Source: Streptomyces hokutonensis (GTDB lineage: Bacteria; Actinomycetota; Actinomycetes; Streptomycetales; Streptomycetaceae). From it: a DNA stretch of 64,000 nucleotides. Shown one piece after another: positions 50,013 to 58,633 of the stretch. The stretch lies in contig NZ_BARG01000076.1 of assembly GCF_000376565.1 (NCBI RefSeq), forward strand, positions 1 to 64,000. The letters run 5' to 3'. The translations under genes were made by a program, and so were the position numbers. Each line of letters starts with the position of its first letter. The stretch's first letter is position 1. Under the pieces are notes generated by a model. That model ran no database searches, had not been told where the DNA came from, and worked only from the letters and a program-made list of their open reading frames with translations.

Positions 50013-50499
50013 GGACGAGTTGGCGGTCCGACTCAAGCGGCTGGCGCATCCTCAGCGCGTGTACGTCCGCTCGGGCCGGCTGCGTCCGGCCAGTGGCGGT
50101 GCGCGCGGCGTCCTGGCCGCCGTCGCCGCTGAAACGCACATCCTCGTGGGGCAGTTGCACCGGAAGGACTGGCAGCAGCACGCCAGTGACCCGGGCGGTC
50201 CGGCACCCGTCGGACAGGTCGAGGAGGCGTTGGAGCCTCTTTCCGCGGAGAACGCCGCGGCCATGATGGGCCGTCTCGCCTCGCAGTCCCTCGTCTGGCG
50301 GGAGTTCACGTTCATGGAACGCACCGAGGCCGACACCGTCGCGGGCCAGGTGGTGGAACTCCTCGGGCCGGACGCCCTGTGGTGGTCCAACGGCGACGAA
50401 CACAGTTGGAGCGCCGTGTCCGCCTGTACCTTCGACGGCTTGGTCGCCGGCACCGACGGCCGACGCTTCGCCGTGCTCATCCAGGTCGGCGAAGACTGA
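49999..50499 (+). CDS. Hypothetical protein, 166 aa, end of the toxin locus
   Basis: A soluble protein (VDRSRDELAVRLKRLAHPQRVYVRSGRLRPASGG start; ends DALWWSNGDEHSWSAVSACTFDGLVAGTDGRRFAVLIQVGED). No family recognised. Start GTG 49999 lies inside the immunity gene, so it is coupled. Possibly another immunity protein, by position only. Confidence 0.6.
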   Translation: MDRSRDELAVRLKRLAHPQRVYVRSGRLRPASGGARGVLAAVAAETHILVGQLHRKDWQQHASDPGGPAPVGQVEEALEPLSAENAAAMMGRLASQSLVWREFTFMERTEADTVAGQVVELLGPDALWWSNGDEHSWSAVSACTFDGLVAGTDGRRFAVLIQVGED

Positions 50500-50508
50500 G
50501 AACACCGA

Positions 50509-50541
50509 GCCGCGCACCTCCGGCTCATGGAGATGCGCGGC
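50509..50541 (+). terminator. Terminator between the toxin locus and the bkd operon
   Basis: Arms GCCGCGCA/TGCGCGGC plus inner CTCC/GGAG, one unpaired base each side, 8-base loop. It begins 9 bases after the last toxin-locus stop and 10 bases beyond the end of the convergent bkd operon. Confidence 0.75.
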
Positions 50542-50550
50542 CCCTGCCAC

Positions 50551-51939
50551 CTACCCCCAGGTGATCAACCGCTTCGGCTGCTCAAGGATCGCCGCCACGT
50601 CCGCCAGCACCTTCGACCCCAACTCCCCGTCCACCAAACGGTGGTCGAAGGACAGCGCGAGGGTCGTGACCTGGCGGGGCTTCACCTTGCCCTTGTGGAC
50701 CCACGGTTGGAGTCTGATCGTGCCGATCGCGAGGATCGCCGACTCGCCGGGGTTGAGGATCGGGGTGCCGGTGTCGATACCGAAGACGCCGACGTTGGTG
50801 ATGGTCACCGTGCCGCCCTGCATCGCTGCGGGGGACGTCTTGCCGTCGCGTGCCGTGGACACCAACTCGCCGAGTGAGTCGGCCAGTTGGGGCAGTGTCT
50901 TCGCGTGGGCGTCCTTGATGTTCGGCACGATCAGACCGCGCGGGGTCGCCGCCGCGATGCCGAGGTTGACGTAGTGCTTGAGAACGATCTCCTGGGCGGC
51001 GTCGTCCCAGGACGCGTTGATGTCCGGGTTGCGCTTGATGGCGACCAGCAACGCCTTGGCGATCAGGAGCAACGGGTTCACCCGTCGGCCCTGCATCTCC
51101 TTGTCCTGCTTGAGTTCCTCGACCAGCTTCATCGTCCGCGTCACGTCCACCGTCACGAACTCCGTGACATGCGGTGCCGTGAACGCCGAGCCGACCATCG
51201 CCGCGGCCGTCGCCTTGCGGACGCCCTTCACCGGGATACGGGTCTCCCGGGTCGTGTCGTACGTCACGGGAGCCGGCGAAAGGGGGGCCGGCTCGGGCAC
51301 CTGTACCGGTTCCGGCGCCGGTGCAGGTGCCACCGCCGCGTGCACGTCCTCGCGGGTGATGATGCCGTCCGGGCCCGACGGGGTCACCGTCGCCAGGTCG
51401 ACACCCAGGTCCTTCGCCAGCTTGCGCACCGGCGGCTTCGCGAGGGGGCGGGACTGTACCGCCGACGCGTGGCCGTTCAACTCCGCCTGTACGGCCGCCG
51501 ACGCCTCCTGGGCCGGGATCTCCGCGCCCTTGCGGGGGCGGCGCTTCGTGGCGGACGTGGAGACGCCGTAGCCCACCAGAACCGGTGTGCGGGCCGGGGC
51601 CGCGGGCTTCGCCTCCTCCTGTACAGGAGCGGCCACGGGAGCAGCCGGGGCCTCCTCGGGAGCGGCACCGCCGCCCGCCACCGCCACCGCGATGATGGAC
51701 GTGCCCACCGCCACCGTCGTCCCCTCGGGGAAGCGGAGTTCGTGGACCACGCCGTCGTAGGGGATGGGGAGTTCCACCGCCGCCTTCGCCGTCTCCACCT
51801 CGCAGACGACCTGGCCGTCGGTGACGGTGTCGCCGGGCTGGACGTACCACTTGAGGATCTCGGCCTCGGTGAGGCCCTCGCCCACGTCCGGCATCTTGAA
51901 CTCGCGTACGGACGCTGCAACTTCAGTCATCGTCGTCAC
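50551..51939 (-). CDS. bkdC: Branched-chain 2-oxoacid dehydrogenase E2 (lipoamide acyltransferase)
   Basis: A 462-residue E2 subunit: one N-terminal lipoyl domain with the lipoylated Lys in VETAKAAVEL (~residue 52), an Ala/Pro-rich linker, an E3-binding peripheral domain (KPPVRKLAKDLGVDLATVTPSGPDGIITREDV) and the C-terminal catalytic domain ending in SFDHRLVDGELGSK (HxxxDG). It transfers acyl groups from the E1 component to CoA. Third gene of the operon; no E3 gene is adjacent, so the complex would use one encoded elsewhere. Confidence 0.92.
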   Translation of the reverse strand: MTTMTEVAASVREFKMPDVGEGLTEAEILKWYVQPGDTVTDGQVVCEVETAKAAVELPIPYDGVVHELRFPEGTTVAVGTSIIAVAVAGGGAAPEEAPAAPVAAPVQEEAKPAAPARTPVLVGYGVSTSATKRRPRKGAEIPAQEASAAVQAELNGHASAVQSRPLAKPPVRKLAKDLGVDLATVTPSGPDGIITREDVHAAVAPAPAPEPVQVPEPAPLSPAPVTYDTTRETRIPVKGVRKATAAAMVGSAFTAPHVTEFVTVDVTRTMKLVEELKQDKEMQGRRVNPLLLIAKALLVAIKRNPDINASWDDAAQEIVLKHYVNLGIAAATPRGLIVPNIKDAHAKTLPQLADSLGELVSTARDGKTSPAAMQGGTVTITNVGVFGIDTGTPILNPGESAILAIGTIRLQPWVHKGKVKPRQVTTLALSFDHRLVDGELGSKVLADVAAILEQPKRLITWG

Positions 51940-51950
51940 GACCCCTCTCC

Positions 51951-52943
51951 TCAGTACGCCAGAGCGCGGTCGACGGCGTCGAGCACCCGGTCCAGGCTCG
52001 GCAGGTACTCCTCCTCCAGGCGGGCCGGCGGGTACGGGGCGTGATAGCCGCCGACCCTGAGGACCGGCGCCTCCAGGTGGTAGAAGCAGCGCTCGGTGAT
52101 GCGGGCCGCGATCTCGGCGCCGGAGCCGAAGAACACCGGCGCCTCGTGGACCACGACCAGGCGGCGGGTCTTCTCGACCGAGGCCTGGATCGCGTCGAAG
52201 TCCAGCGGGGACACCGAGCGCAGGTCCAGGATCTCCAGCGACTTGCCCTCCTCGGCGGCCGCGTCGGCGACCTCCTGGCAGAGCTTCACCATCGGGCCGT
52301 AGGCGGCGAGGGTCAGGGCGGTGCCCTCGCGGACCACGCGGGCCTTGTGCAGGGGGCCGGGGATGGCCTCGGTGTTGACCTCGCCCTTGTCCCAGTAGCG
52401 CCGCTTCGGTTCGAAGAAGATCACCGGGTCGTCGCTCTGGATGGCCTGCTGCATCATCCAGTAGGCGTCCGACGCGTTCGACGGGCTGACGATCTTCAGG
52501 CCGGCCACATGGGCGAACAGGGCCTCGGGGGACTCCGAGTGGTGTTCGACCGCGCCGATCCCGCCGCCGTAGGGGATGCGGACGACGATCGGGAGTTTGA
52601 CCTTGCCCAGGGAGCGGGCGTGCATCTTGGCGAGCTGGGTGACGATCTGGTCGTAGGCCGGGAAGACGAAGCCGTCGAACTGGATCTCCACGACCGGGCG
52701 GTAGCCGCGGAGGGCCAGTCCGATGGCGGTGCCTACGATGCCCGACTCGGCGAGTGGGGTGTCGACGACCCGGCTCTCGCCGAAGTCCTTCTGGAGGCCG
52801 TCCGTGACGCGGAAGACGCCGCCGAGCTTGCCGACGTCCTCGCCCATGATGAGGACCTTGGGGTCGGACTCCAGGGCGGCGCGCAGCGATTCGTTGATCG
52901 CCTTGGCGAGCGGCAGGTTCTTGGTTGTCGCGGTCTCCGCCAT
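51951..52943 (-). CDS. bkdB: Branched-chain 2-oxoacid dehydrogenase E1 beta subunit
   Basis: A 330-residue transketolase-like beta subunit (LPLAKAINESLRAALESDPKVLIMGEDVGKLGGVFRVTDGL with the Glu that activates thiamine; AVEHHSESPEALFAHVAGLKIV region). ATG 52943 is the first start in the conserved N-terminus and is separated from the E1-alpha stop by one base. Acts with E1 alpha as a heterotetramer decarboxylating branched-chain 2-oxoacids, which supplies fatty-acid and polyketide starter units in Streptomyces. Confidence 0.93.
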   Translation of the reverse strand: MAETATTKNLPLAKAINESLRAALESDPKVLIMGEDVGKLGGVFRVTDGLQKDFGESRVVDTPLAESGIVGTAIGLALRGYRPVVEIQFDGFVFPAYDQIVTQLAKMHARSLGKVKLPIVVRIPYGGGIGAVEHHSESPEALFAHVAGLKIVSPSNASDAYWMMQQAIQSDDPVIFFEPKRRYWDKGEVNTEAIPGPLHKARVVREGTALTLAAYGPMVKLCQEVADAAAEEGKSLEILDLRSVSPLDFDAIQASVEKTRRLVVVHEAPVFFGSGAEIAARITERCFYHLEAPVLRVGGYHAPYPPARLEEEYLPSLDRVLDAVDRALAY

Positions 52944-52944
52944 G

Positions 52945-54102
52945 TCACTTACCCCCTTCTTCGTCCGCGAACGACGCCTGGTAGGCGGCGAACTGGGCCC
53001 TCTCCTCGTCGACGAGCGCGTGCCCGTCCGCGTACACGTGCTCGAAGAGTGCGAACCGGTCCGGGTCCGGCATGGCACGGACCGCTTCGCGCACTCGCCT
53101 GCCCAACGCCTCGCTCTCCGTCTCGAGTTCCGCGAAAAATCCCTCGTCCGCGTGGTTTGAGGCCTCCAGATACCGGCGCAGCCGCAGGATCGGGTCCTTC
53201 GCCTCCCACGACTCGCGCTCCTCGTCGGCCCGGTACTTCGTCGGGTCGTCGGAGGTGGTGTGGGCGCCCATGCGGTAGGTGTACGCCTCGACGAGCGTCG
53301 GGCCCTCGCCGCTGCGGGCCCGCTCCAGCGCCCACTTGGTGACCGCGAGGCAGGCCAGCACGTCGTTGCCGTCGACGCGGACGCCCGGGAAGCCGTAGCC
53401 CTGCGCGCGCTGGTAGAGCGGAACGCGGGTCTGCTTCTCGGTGGGCTCGGAGATGGCCCACTGGTTGTTCTGGCAGAAGAACACGACCGGGGCGTTGTAG
53501 ACCGCGGAGAAGGTGAACGACTCGGCGACGTCGCCCTGGCTGGAGGCGCCGTCCCCGAAGTACGCGACGACGGCGCTGTCGGCGCCGTCCATGGTCACGC
53601 CCATCGCGTAGCCGGTGGCGTGCAGGGTCTGCGAGCCGATGACGATCGTGTACAGGTGGAAGTTGTTGGTGTTGGGGTCCCAGCCGCCGTGGTTGACGCC
53701 CCGGAACATGCCCAGCAGGTTGGTCGGGTCGACCCCGCGGCACCAGGCGACGCCGTGCTCGCGGTAGGTCGGGAAGACGTAGTCGTCCTCGCGGGTGGCC
53801 CGCCCGGAGCCGATCTGGGCGGCCTCCTGGCCGAGCAGCGAGGCCCACAGGCCCAGCTCGCCCTGGCGCTGCAGGGCGGTGGCCTCGGCGTCGAAGCGGC
53901 GGGTGAGCACCATGTCGCGGTACAGGCCGCGGAGCTCATCGGGGGTGATGCCGGCGACGTACTTGTCGTACGGGGCGGTCTTCGCGTTCTTGACTCGCTT
54001 GCCCTCGGGCGTCAGCAGCTGGACGAGGTCCGGGTCGGCGCCCTTGGCCTTGCTTCCGGCGCTGCGTCGCGGCTTGCGCGTGGCAGTGCTCTCCACGGTC
54101 AA
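52945..54102 (-). CDS. bkdA: Branched-chain 2-oxoacid dehydrogenase E1 alpha subunit
   Basis: A 385-residue alpha subunit with the thiamine-diphosphate motif GDGASSQGDVAESFTFSAVYNAPVVFFCQNNQWAIS (GDG...NN), LLGQEAAQIGSG and the phosphorylation-loop region YRMGAHTTSDDPTKYR that marks the branched-chain type. Start TTG 54102 lies behind GGAGGAGC. The N-terminal ~40 residues are basic and not conserved. First gene of the operon; promoter-region palindromes are at 54259 and 54296. Confidence 0.92.
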   Translation of the reverse strand: MTVESTATRKPRRSAGSKAKGADPDLVQLLTPEGKRVKNAKTAPYDKYVAGITPDELRGLYRDMVLTRRFDAEATALQRQGELGLWASLLGQEAAQIGSGRATREDDYVFPTYREHGVAWCRGVDPTNLLGMFRGVNHGGWDPNTNNFHLYTIVIGSQTLHATGYAMGVTMDGADSAVVAYFGDGASSQGDVAESFTFSAVYNAPVVFFCQNNQWAISEPTEKQTRVPLYQRAQGYGFPGVRVDGNDVLACLAVTKWALERARSGEGPTLVEAYTYRMGAHTTSDDPTKYRADEERESWEAKDPILRLRRYLEASNHADEGFFAELETESEALGRRVREAVRAMPDPDRFALFEHVYADGHALVDEERAQFAAYQASFADEEGGK

Positions 54103-54258
54103 CGTGTGCTCCTCCGTCGGTCCGGCTCCCCGGGTTCGCCGGGTGCCAGTGCGGCTCACCTGCGCCCCACGGACGCACAGGGTGGGTGCGGTTCGTCGGG
54201 AGCAGGCGTGACAGGTGCCCCGGCGAGCGCCCTGCAAAAGGCACGTTACCCAGTGCTC

Positions 54259-54270
54259 CACAATTCTGTG
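54259..54270. promoter_or_regulatory. Palindrome in the bkd promoter region
   Basis: CACA-ATTC-TGTG, 4-bp arms, about 157 bases upstream of the bkd start. Weak alone, but near a second palindrome. Confidence 0.3.
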
Positions 54271-54295
54271 AAACCCCTCCTGACCTGCGATTTTG

Positions 54296-54309
54296 CTTGG
54301 ATTTCCAAG
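54296..54309. promoter_or_regulatory. Perfect palindrome in the bkd promoter region
   Basis: CTTGGA-TT-TCCAAG, 6-bp arms. Lrp/AsnC-type BkdR proteins control bkd operons in other bacteria and could bind here; this is inference. Confidence 0.4.
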
Positions 54310-54424
54310 TAAATCGGCAAAGTCGGGAACAACTCCTGGTCACAGCCTTGCAGGGGGCCGGAACAACGGCACGTTATCCCGGTCACCTCGGGCACGGGAA
54401 GAGGCCGCGTGTGAGACTTGCGGC

Positions 54425-55087
54425 GTGCGCGAAGACGGAAAAATCAGTGTTTTTCTCCTCGATGACCATGAAGTGGTACGCAGAGGTGTCCACGAGTTGC
54501 TCTCCGTGGAGGACGACATCGAGGTGGTCGGCGAGGCCGGCACCGCGGCGGACGCCCTGGCGCGGATCCCGGCCGTGCGCCCCGACGTCGCGATTCTCGA
54601 CGTACGGCTCCCGGACGGCAGCGGGGTCGAGGTGTGCCGGGAGATCCGCGCGCGGGACGAGTCGGTGCGGTGCCTGATGCTGACCTCGTTCGCGGACGAC
54701 GAGGCCCTGTTCGACGCGATCATGGCGGGCGCCTCCGGGTACGTCCTGAAGGCCATCCGGGGGAACGAACTGCTGAGTGCCGTACGGGATGTCGCGGCCG
54801 GGAAGTCGCTGCTGGACCCGGTGGCGACCGCCCGGGTCATGGAGCGGCTGCGCAACGGCGGCGCCGAGCCGGACGACAAGTTCGACGGGCTCACCGACCA
54901 GGAGCGCAGGATCCTCGACCTGATCGGGGAGGGGCTCACCAACAGGGCGATCGGCGAGCGGCTGCACCTCGCGGAGAAGACCATCAAGAACTACGTGTCC
55001 AGTTTGCTTTCCAAACTCGGTATGGAGCGGCGTTCGCAGGCGGCGGCCTACGTGGCGCGCAGACAGGCCGAGCGGCGGCGCGATTAG
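54425..55087 (+). CDS. DosR/DevR-like LuxR-type response regulator
   Basis: A 220-residue response regulator. The receiver (residues ~6-125) has the acid pair in LLDDHEVVRRGVHELL (Asp13/Asp14), the phosphoacceptor Asp59 in AILDVRLPDG and the Lys in GYVLKAIRG. A LuxR/NarL-type helix-turn-helix (LTDQERRILDLIGEGLTNRAIGERLHLAEKTIKNYVSSLLSKLGMERR) follows. The overall pattern (DHEVVRRGVHELL, GLTNRAIG, KLGMERRTQA-type end) matches DosR/DevR of Mycobacterium. No sensor kinase is next to it, so it is an orphan here. Start GTG 54425. Confidence 0.9.
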   Translation: MREDGKISVFLLDDHEVVRRGVHELLSVEDDIEVVGEAGTAADALARIPAVRPDVAILDVRLPDGSGVEVCREIRARDESVRCLMLTSFADDEALFDAIMAGASGYVLKAIRGNELLSAVRDVAAGKSLLDPVATARVMERLRNGGAEPDDKFDGLTDQERRILDLIGEGLTNRAIGERLHLAEKTIKNYVSSLLSKLGMERRSQAAAYVARRQAERRRD

Positions 55088-55136
55088 GGACCAAAGACCT
55101 CTCCCCCGGGAGGCCGGACGCGCCGACAGTGGTCAC

Positions 55137-55538
55137 ATGCCCGAGGACGCACAGTCGGCCATCGCCCTGCTCTCCCGCACCGATCACGGCAGGGTGGCGA
55201 CCACTCTGCGGGCGCTGCCCTTCCTGGCCCTCGCCGGCCACATCGTCCAGGACGGGCGGCTGCTGCTGCGCATGCCCCGGAGTCACGGCCACCACCACGC
55301 GTGCGTGGGCAGCGTCGTCGCCTACGGGGCCGACAACCTGGACTCGGCCGGGCCGGGCGAGGAGCTGTGGTCCGTGCAGGTGATCGGCACCTGCGAGCCC
55401 CATGAGCCGACGGCCGACCAGGTCGAACGTTTCGGCCCGGCCCGGGACGCGATGGTGTACCTGCGCATCGAACCGCGGCTCGGCACCGTGCACCCGGTGG
55501 ACAGCGGCCTGGAACGGCACTTCAAGCCCACCCTGTGA
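55137..55538 (+). CDS. Pyridoxamine 5'-phosphate oxidase-like protein (split-barrel)
   Basis: A 133-residue protein with the flavin-reductase/PNPOx split-barrel pattern: DHGRVATTLRALPFLALAGHIVQDGRLLLRM and GSVVAYGADNLD. Small proteins of this fold bind F420, FMN or haem. Known DosR regulons include such proteins, so its position just behind a DosR-like regulator is suggestive. Cofactor and substrate unknown. Confidence 0.75.
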   Translation: MPEDAQSAIALLSRTDHGRVATTLRALPFLALAGHIVQDGRLLLRMPRSHGHHHACVGSVVAYGADNLDSAGPGEELWSVQVIGTCEPHEPTADQVERFGPARDAMVYLRIEPRLGTVHPVDSGLERHFKPTL

Positions 55539-55624
55539 CCGAAAGCGACCACCACCGACCGACCGGTGACTTTCTGTGACAAACCGCAGCTCACAGCCTC
55601 GCTCCGTGCCCTAGCATCGGCCGC

Positions 55625-56656
55625 GTGCCGCGCTTACGTGTACCACCCCCCATGCCCCACGCGCCCCCGCTGGGCGCCCTCCTCCGCCAGTACGCCGCCG
55701 GGTCCGCCGTCGCCTGCGAACCCGTCGAACAGGGCCTCCTGAACCGCGGCTACCGGCTCCGCACCACCCGGGGCCGCTACTTCCTCAAGCACCACTTCGA
55801 CCCCGAGACCGCCGATCCGGCGGCGATCGCCCGCCAGCACGCCGCGACCCGGCGCCTGGCCGACCTCGGCGTCCCCGTCGCCCCGCCGGTGCCCGACCGC
55901 GACGGCCGTACGGTCGCCGTCGTGGGCGGTCACGCCTACGCCCTGCACCCCTGGATCGACGGCCGCCACCGCCACGGCGGCCAGCTGACCACCGTCCAGT
56001 GCGGACGCCTCGGCGCGCTGCTGGGGGTCGTCCACGCGAGCCTGGAGCGGGTGATGCCGGGACAGCGCGCGGAGTGCCTGCCGGGAGCCGACCCCGCCGA
56101 CACCTTCGCCCTCATCGACGACCTGCTCGGGCACGTCCGCAGGCACCGGCCCGCCGACGCCTTCGACGAACTGGCCCGCCACCGGCTGCTGGAACGGCGG
56201 GAGCTGCTCGAGCGGCACGCGGACCGGCGGCCACCGCGCGGGGCCTCCGTGGGGTGGGTGCACGGGGACTTCCACCCGTTCAACCTGCTCTACAGGGGCG
56301 ACGCCCCCGCCGCGATCGTCGACTGGGACCGGCTCGGCGTCCAGCCCCGCGCCGAGGAGGCCGTACGCGCCGCCGCGATCTTCTTCGTACGGCCCGACGG
56401 GGCGCTCGACCTGCCCAAGGTGCGGGCGTACGCGCACGCGTACCGGCGGGCCGCGCGGGCCACGCCCTCCGAACTCGCCGCCGCCGTGCACCGGGTGTGG
56501 TGGGAGCGGCTCAACGACTTCTGGATGCTGCGCTGGCACTACGAACGCGGCGACACCCGCGCGGACCCCCAGTTCCCGGCCGCCTCGGCGCTCGCCGTGT
56601 GGTGGACGCGGGAGTACGACGCGGTGTGCGAGGCCTTCACGGAGTACGCCCCCTAG
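55625..56656 (+). CDS. Aminoglycoside phosphotransferase-fold kinase (homoserine-kinase-like)
   Basis: A 343-residue APH-type kinase: VEQGLLNRGYRLRTTRGRYFLKHH near the ATP site, catalytic loop VGWVHGDFHPFNLLYRG (HGDxxxxN) and IVDWDRLG (DxD/DW metal motif). The pattern resembles ThrB2/ChoK-type small-molecule kinases; the substrate cannot be told. Start GTG 55625. It is convergent with a Ser/Thr kinase gene across a hairpin. Confidence 0.82.
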   Translation: MPRLRVPPPMPHAPPLGALLRQYAAGSAVACEPVEQGLLNRGYRLRTTRGRYFLKHHFDPETADPAAIARQHAATRRLADLGVPVAPPVPDRDGRTVAVVGGHAYALHPWIDGRHRHGGQLTTVQCGRLGALLGVVHASLERVMPGQRAECLPGADPADTFALIDDLLGHVRRHRPADAFDELARHRLLERRELLERHADRRPPRGASVGWVHGDFHPFNLLYRGDAPAAIVDWDRLGVQPRAEEAVRAAAIFFVRPDGALDLPKVRAYAHAYRRAARATPSELAAAVHRVWWERLNDFWMLRWHYERGDTRADPQFPAASALAVWWTREYDAVCEAFTEYAP

Positions 56657-56671
56657 GAGGGCGGAAAACGG

Positions 56672-56714
56672 CACGCGCGCGTGGACCCCTGTTTACGGGG
56701 CGCACGCGCGCGTG
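56672..56714. terminator. Bidirectional terminator, APH-fold kinase / Ser-Thr kinase
   Basis: Two copies of CACGCGCGCGTG enclose CCCC/GGGG arms with a 7-base centre (tgtttac); it lies between convergent stops (56656 and 56732). The long GC stem fits a terminator for both genes. Confidence 0.75.
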
Positions 56715-56731
56715 TCGTCGGTGCGTGGAGG

Positions 56732-58312
56732 TCAGCCGCCGCCCAGGGCTCCGGCGACGGTCCCGGTACCGCCGTCGTCACCGGGGTCGCCCGAGTCCGT
56801 CGGATCCGCCGAGGTGCTCGCGGTCGGGGTGTCCGACGGCTCCGTGGCGGACGGGGTCGGGGTGTTCGACGGCTTCTCAGTGGCCGTCTCGGACGGCGTG
56901 TACGAGGGCGTGCTCGACGGCGTGTAGCCCGAGCCGGAGCTCGTGCCGCTGTCGTCCGTCTGCGTGTCCGAGGGCGTGGCGGACGCCTCGTCGCTCGGTG
57001 TCTCGGAGGACTGGTCGTCGGTCGAGGACTGCGAGGTCGTGGGCGACTGCGAGGTACCCGAACCGCCGGTGCCGTTCCCGGTGTTGTTCATGGCCAGCGC
57101 CACACCCGCCGCGATGGCGATCACCGCGAGCACGGCGAGGATCCACAGCTTGCCCCGGCCGCTGCCGTGGTTGCCGTGCCCCTCGAAGCCGCCGTCGTCG
57201 CCGTTGCCGTAACCGCCCGGCAGGATCGGCTGCGGGATCTGCGCGGTGCCGGAGGCGTCCTGCGGCATCATCGCCGTGCCGCCGAAGCCGCCCGGCGGGG
57301 TCCCCTGGCCGTTCGCCACGGTCACCGGGCCGGTGTTCCAGGTGCCGGTGTGGCCACCCTGGTCGTAAAGCATCTGCAGGCCGTACTGGACCAGCCCCCG
57401 CATCTCCTCGGCCGTCTGGAAACGGTCGTCCGGGTCCTTGGCGAGGGAGCGCATGACGAGGCCGTCGAGCTCCGGCGGGCAGACGCCGTTCGAGGTCTGG
57501 GACGGCGGGACCGGGATGTCCTGGACGTGCTGGTAGACCACCGACAGCGGGGTCTCGCCGGTGAACGGGGGCCGCAGCGCGAGGAGTTCGTAGAGGAGGC
57601 AGCCCGTCGCGTACAGGTCGGAGCGGTGGTCGACCGCCTTGCCCAGCGCCTGCTCGGGCGAGAGGTACTGCGGGGTGCCCATGACCATGCCGGTCTGCGT
57701 CATCGTCGTGGACGCGCCGTGCAGCGCGCGGGCGATGCCGAAGTCCATGACCTTGACGGCGCCGTTGTGCGTGATGATCACGTTCGCGGGCTTGATGTCG
57801 CGGTGCACGATGCCGTGCTGGTGCGAGTAGGCGAGCGCCTCCAGGACCCCGGAGACGATGATCAGGGCCTGCTCGGGCCCGGGCGCCTCGGCGTTCAGGA
57901 GCAGGTCGCGGATCGTGCGCCCCTCGACGATCTCCATGACGATGTAGGGCACGGACTGGGCGCCGCCCGCGCCGTAGCCGCCCGTCGACACCGTGTCCTC
58001 GCCGGAGTCGTACACGGCGACGATCGCGTGGTGGTTGAGGCCGGCCACCGACTGGGCCTCACGCGTGAAGCGGGCCTTGGAGGTCGGGTCCTCCGCCAGG
58101 TCGGAGCGGAGCAGCTTGACCGCGACCGTGCGCCCGAGCCGGACGTCCTCGGCCGCGAAAACCTCGGCCATACCGCCCCGGCCCAGTCTGTGGGTGAGCC
58201 GGTACCGGCCGTCGCCGACCAGTCCGCCGTTGCCCCACAGTTCCGGTGCGTCCGACATTCCGCCGCCAGCCGCCTCGGGGTCGGACGGGCCCTGAGCGTG
58301 CTGCTGTGCCAT
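56732..58312 (-). CDS. Ser/Thr protein kinase with single TM and Thr-rich external tail
   Basis: A 526-residue PknB-type membrane kinase. The kinase domain (residues ~37-305) has the P-loop GRGGMAEVFAAEDVRLGRTVAVKLL, HRDIKPANVI, DFGIAR and a GTPQYLSPEQ activation segment. A flexible Gly-rich linker leads to a TM segment (LWILAVLAVIAIAAGVALAM, ~400-420), then an external Ser/Thr/Pro/Asp-rich tail of ~100 residues without PASTA repeats, ending GGG. Its role is likely signalling of an envelope condition; ligand unknown. Divergent from the second kinase at 58634. Confidence 0.93.
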   Translation of the reverse strand: MAQQHAQGPSDPEAAGGGMSDAPELWGNGGLVGDGRYRLTHRLGRGGMAEVFAAEDVRLGRTVAVKLLRSDLAEDPTSKARFTREAQSVAGLNHHAIVAVYDSGEDTVSTGGYGAGGAQSVPYIVMEIVEGRTIRDLLLNAEAPGPEQALIIVSGVLEALAYSHQHGIVHRDIKPANVIITHNGAVKVMDFGIARALHGASTTMTQTGMVMGTPQYLSPEQALGKAVDHRSDLYATGCLLYELLALRPPFTGETPLSVVYQHVQDIPVPPSQTSNGVCPPELDGLVMRSLAKDPDDRFQTAEEMRGLVQYGLQMLYDQGGHTGTWNTGPVTVANGQGTPPGGFGGTAMMPQDASGTAQIPQPILPGGYGNGDDGGFEGHGNHGSGRGKLWILAVLAVIAIAAGVALAMNNTGNGTGGSGTSQSPTTSQSSTDDQSSETPSDEASATPSDTQTDDSGTSSGSGYTPSSTPSYTPSETATEKPSNTPTPSATEPSDTPTASTSADPTDSGDPGDDGGTGTVAGALGGG

Positions 58313-58633
58313 CAGTCCTCGCCGTCGTTTCTGCCCGCGGTGCGCGCGGTGTTGTTACGGTCTCCGTCGGCCACGCTACAGGCTCGGCGCAAGCCGCCGT
58401 TCCGGGATCAGTGCCGGAATCGTCCTGAGACGGACCGGCCATCAAATCGGTACCACGGGCCGTCGTGCAAATTCTGTGTACCGCCGGTACAGCACCTGTA
58501 ACGCTTCCACGACTCTTCTTTCGCGTACGGTCACGGAACGGGCACCGCGCTTGACGTGTCAGTGCCCTCCGGCAGACTTGGCCGGGAATGGCACATTCGA
58601 TCACTGAGCCGGCGCCGATGGGGGACACGGAAC
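58313..58633. other. Divergent promoter region of the two kinases
   Basis: A 321-bp gap without coding frame. A TTGACG with a possible -10 AGACTT sits near the second kinase (58551-58578). The rest shows no clear repeat or hairpin. Confidence 0.5.
58551..58578 (+). promoter_or_regulatory. Possible promoter of the PASTA-kinase gene
   Basis: TTGACG at 58551, a 16-17-base spacer and a weak AGACTT near 58573, about 55 bases before the ATG. Only the -35 is a good match. Confidence 0.35.

Larger units (their letters stand above)
54103..54424. other. Divergent promoter region, bkd operon / response regulator
   Basis: This 322-bp gap has no coding frame. It contains two palindromes (54259 and 54296) nearer the bkd side, and an AT-richer stretch around 54240-54320 that would suit promoters. 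Confidence 0.6.

Noticed and set aside
48905..50266. Plus-strand frame from ATG 48905 overlapping the Fic, orphan toxin and CdiI genes
   Set aside because: Very Arg/Pro-rich and antagonistic to three better-supported frames.
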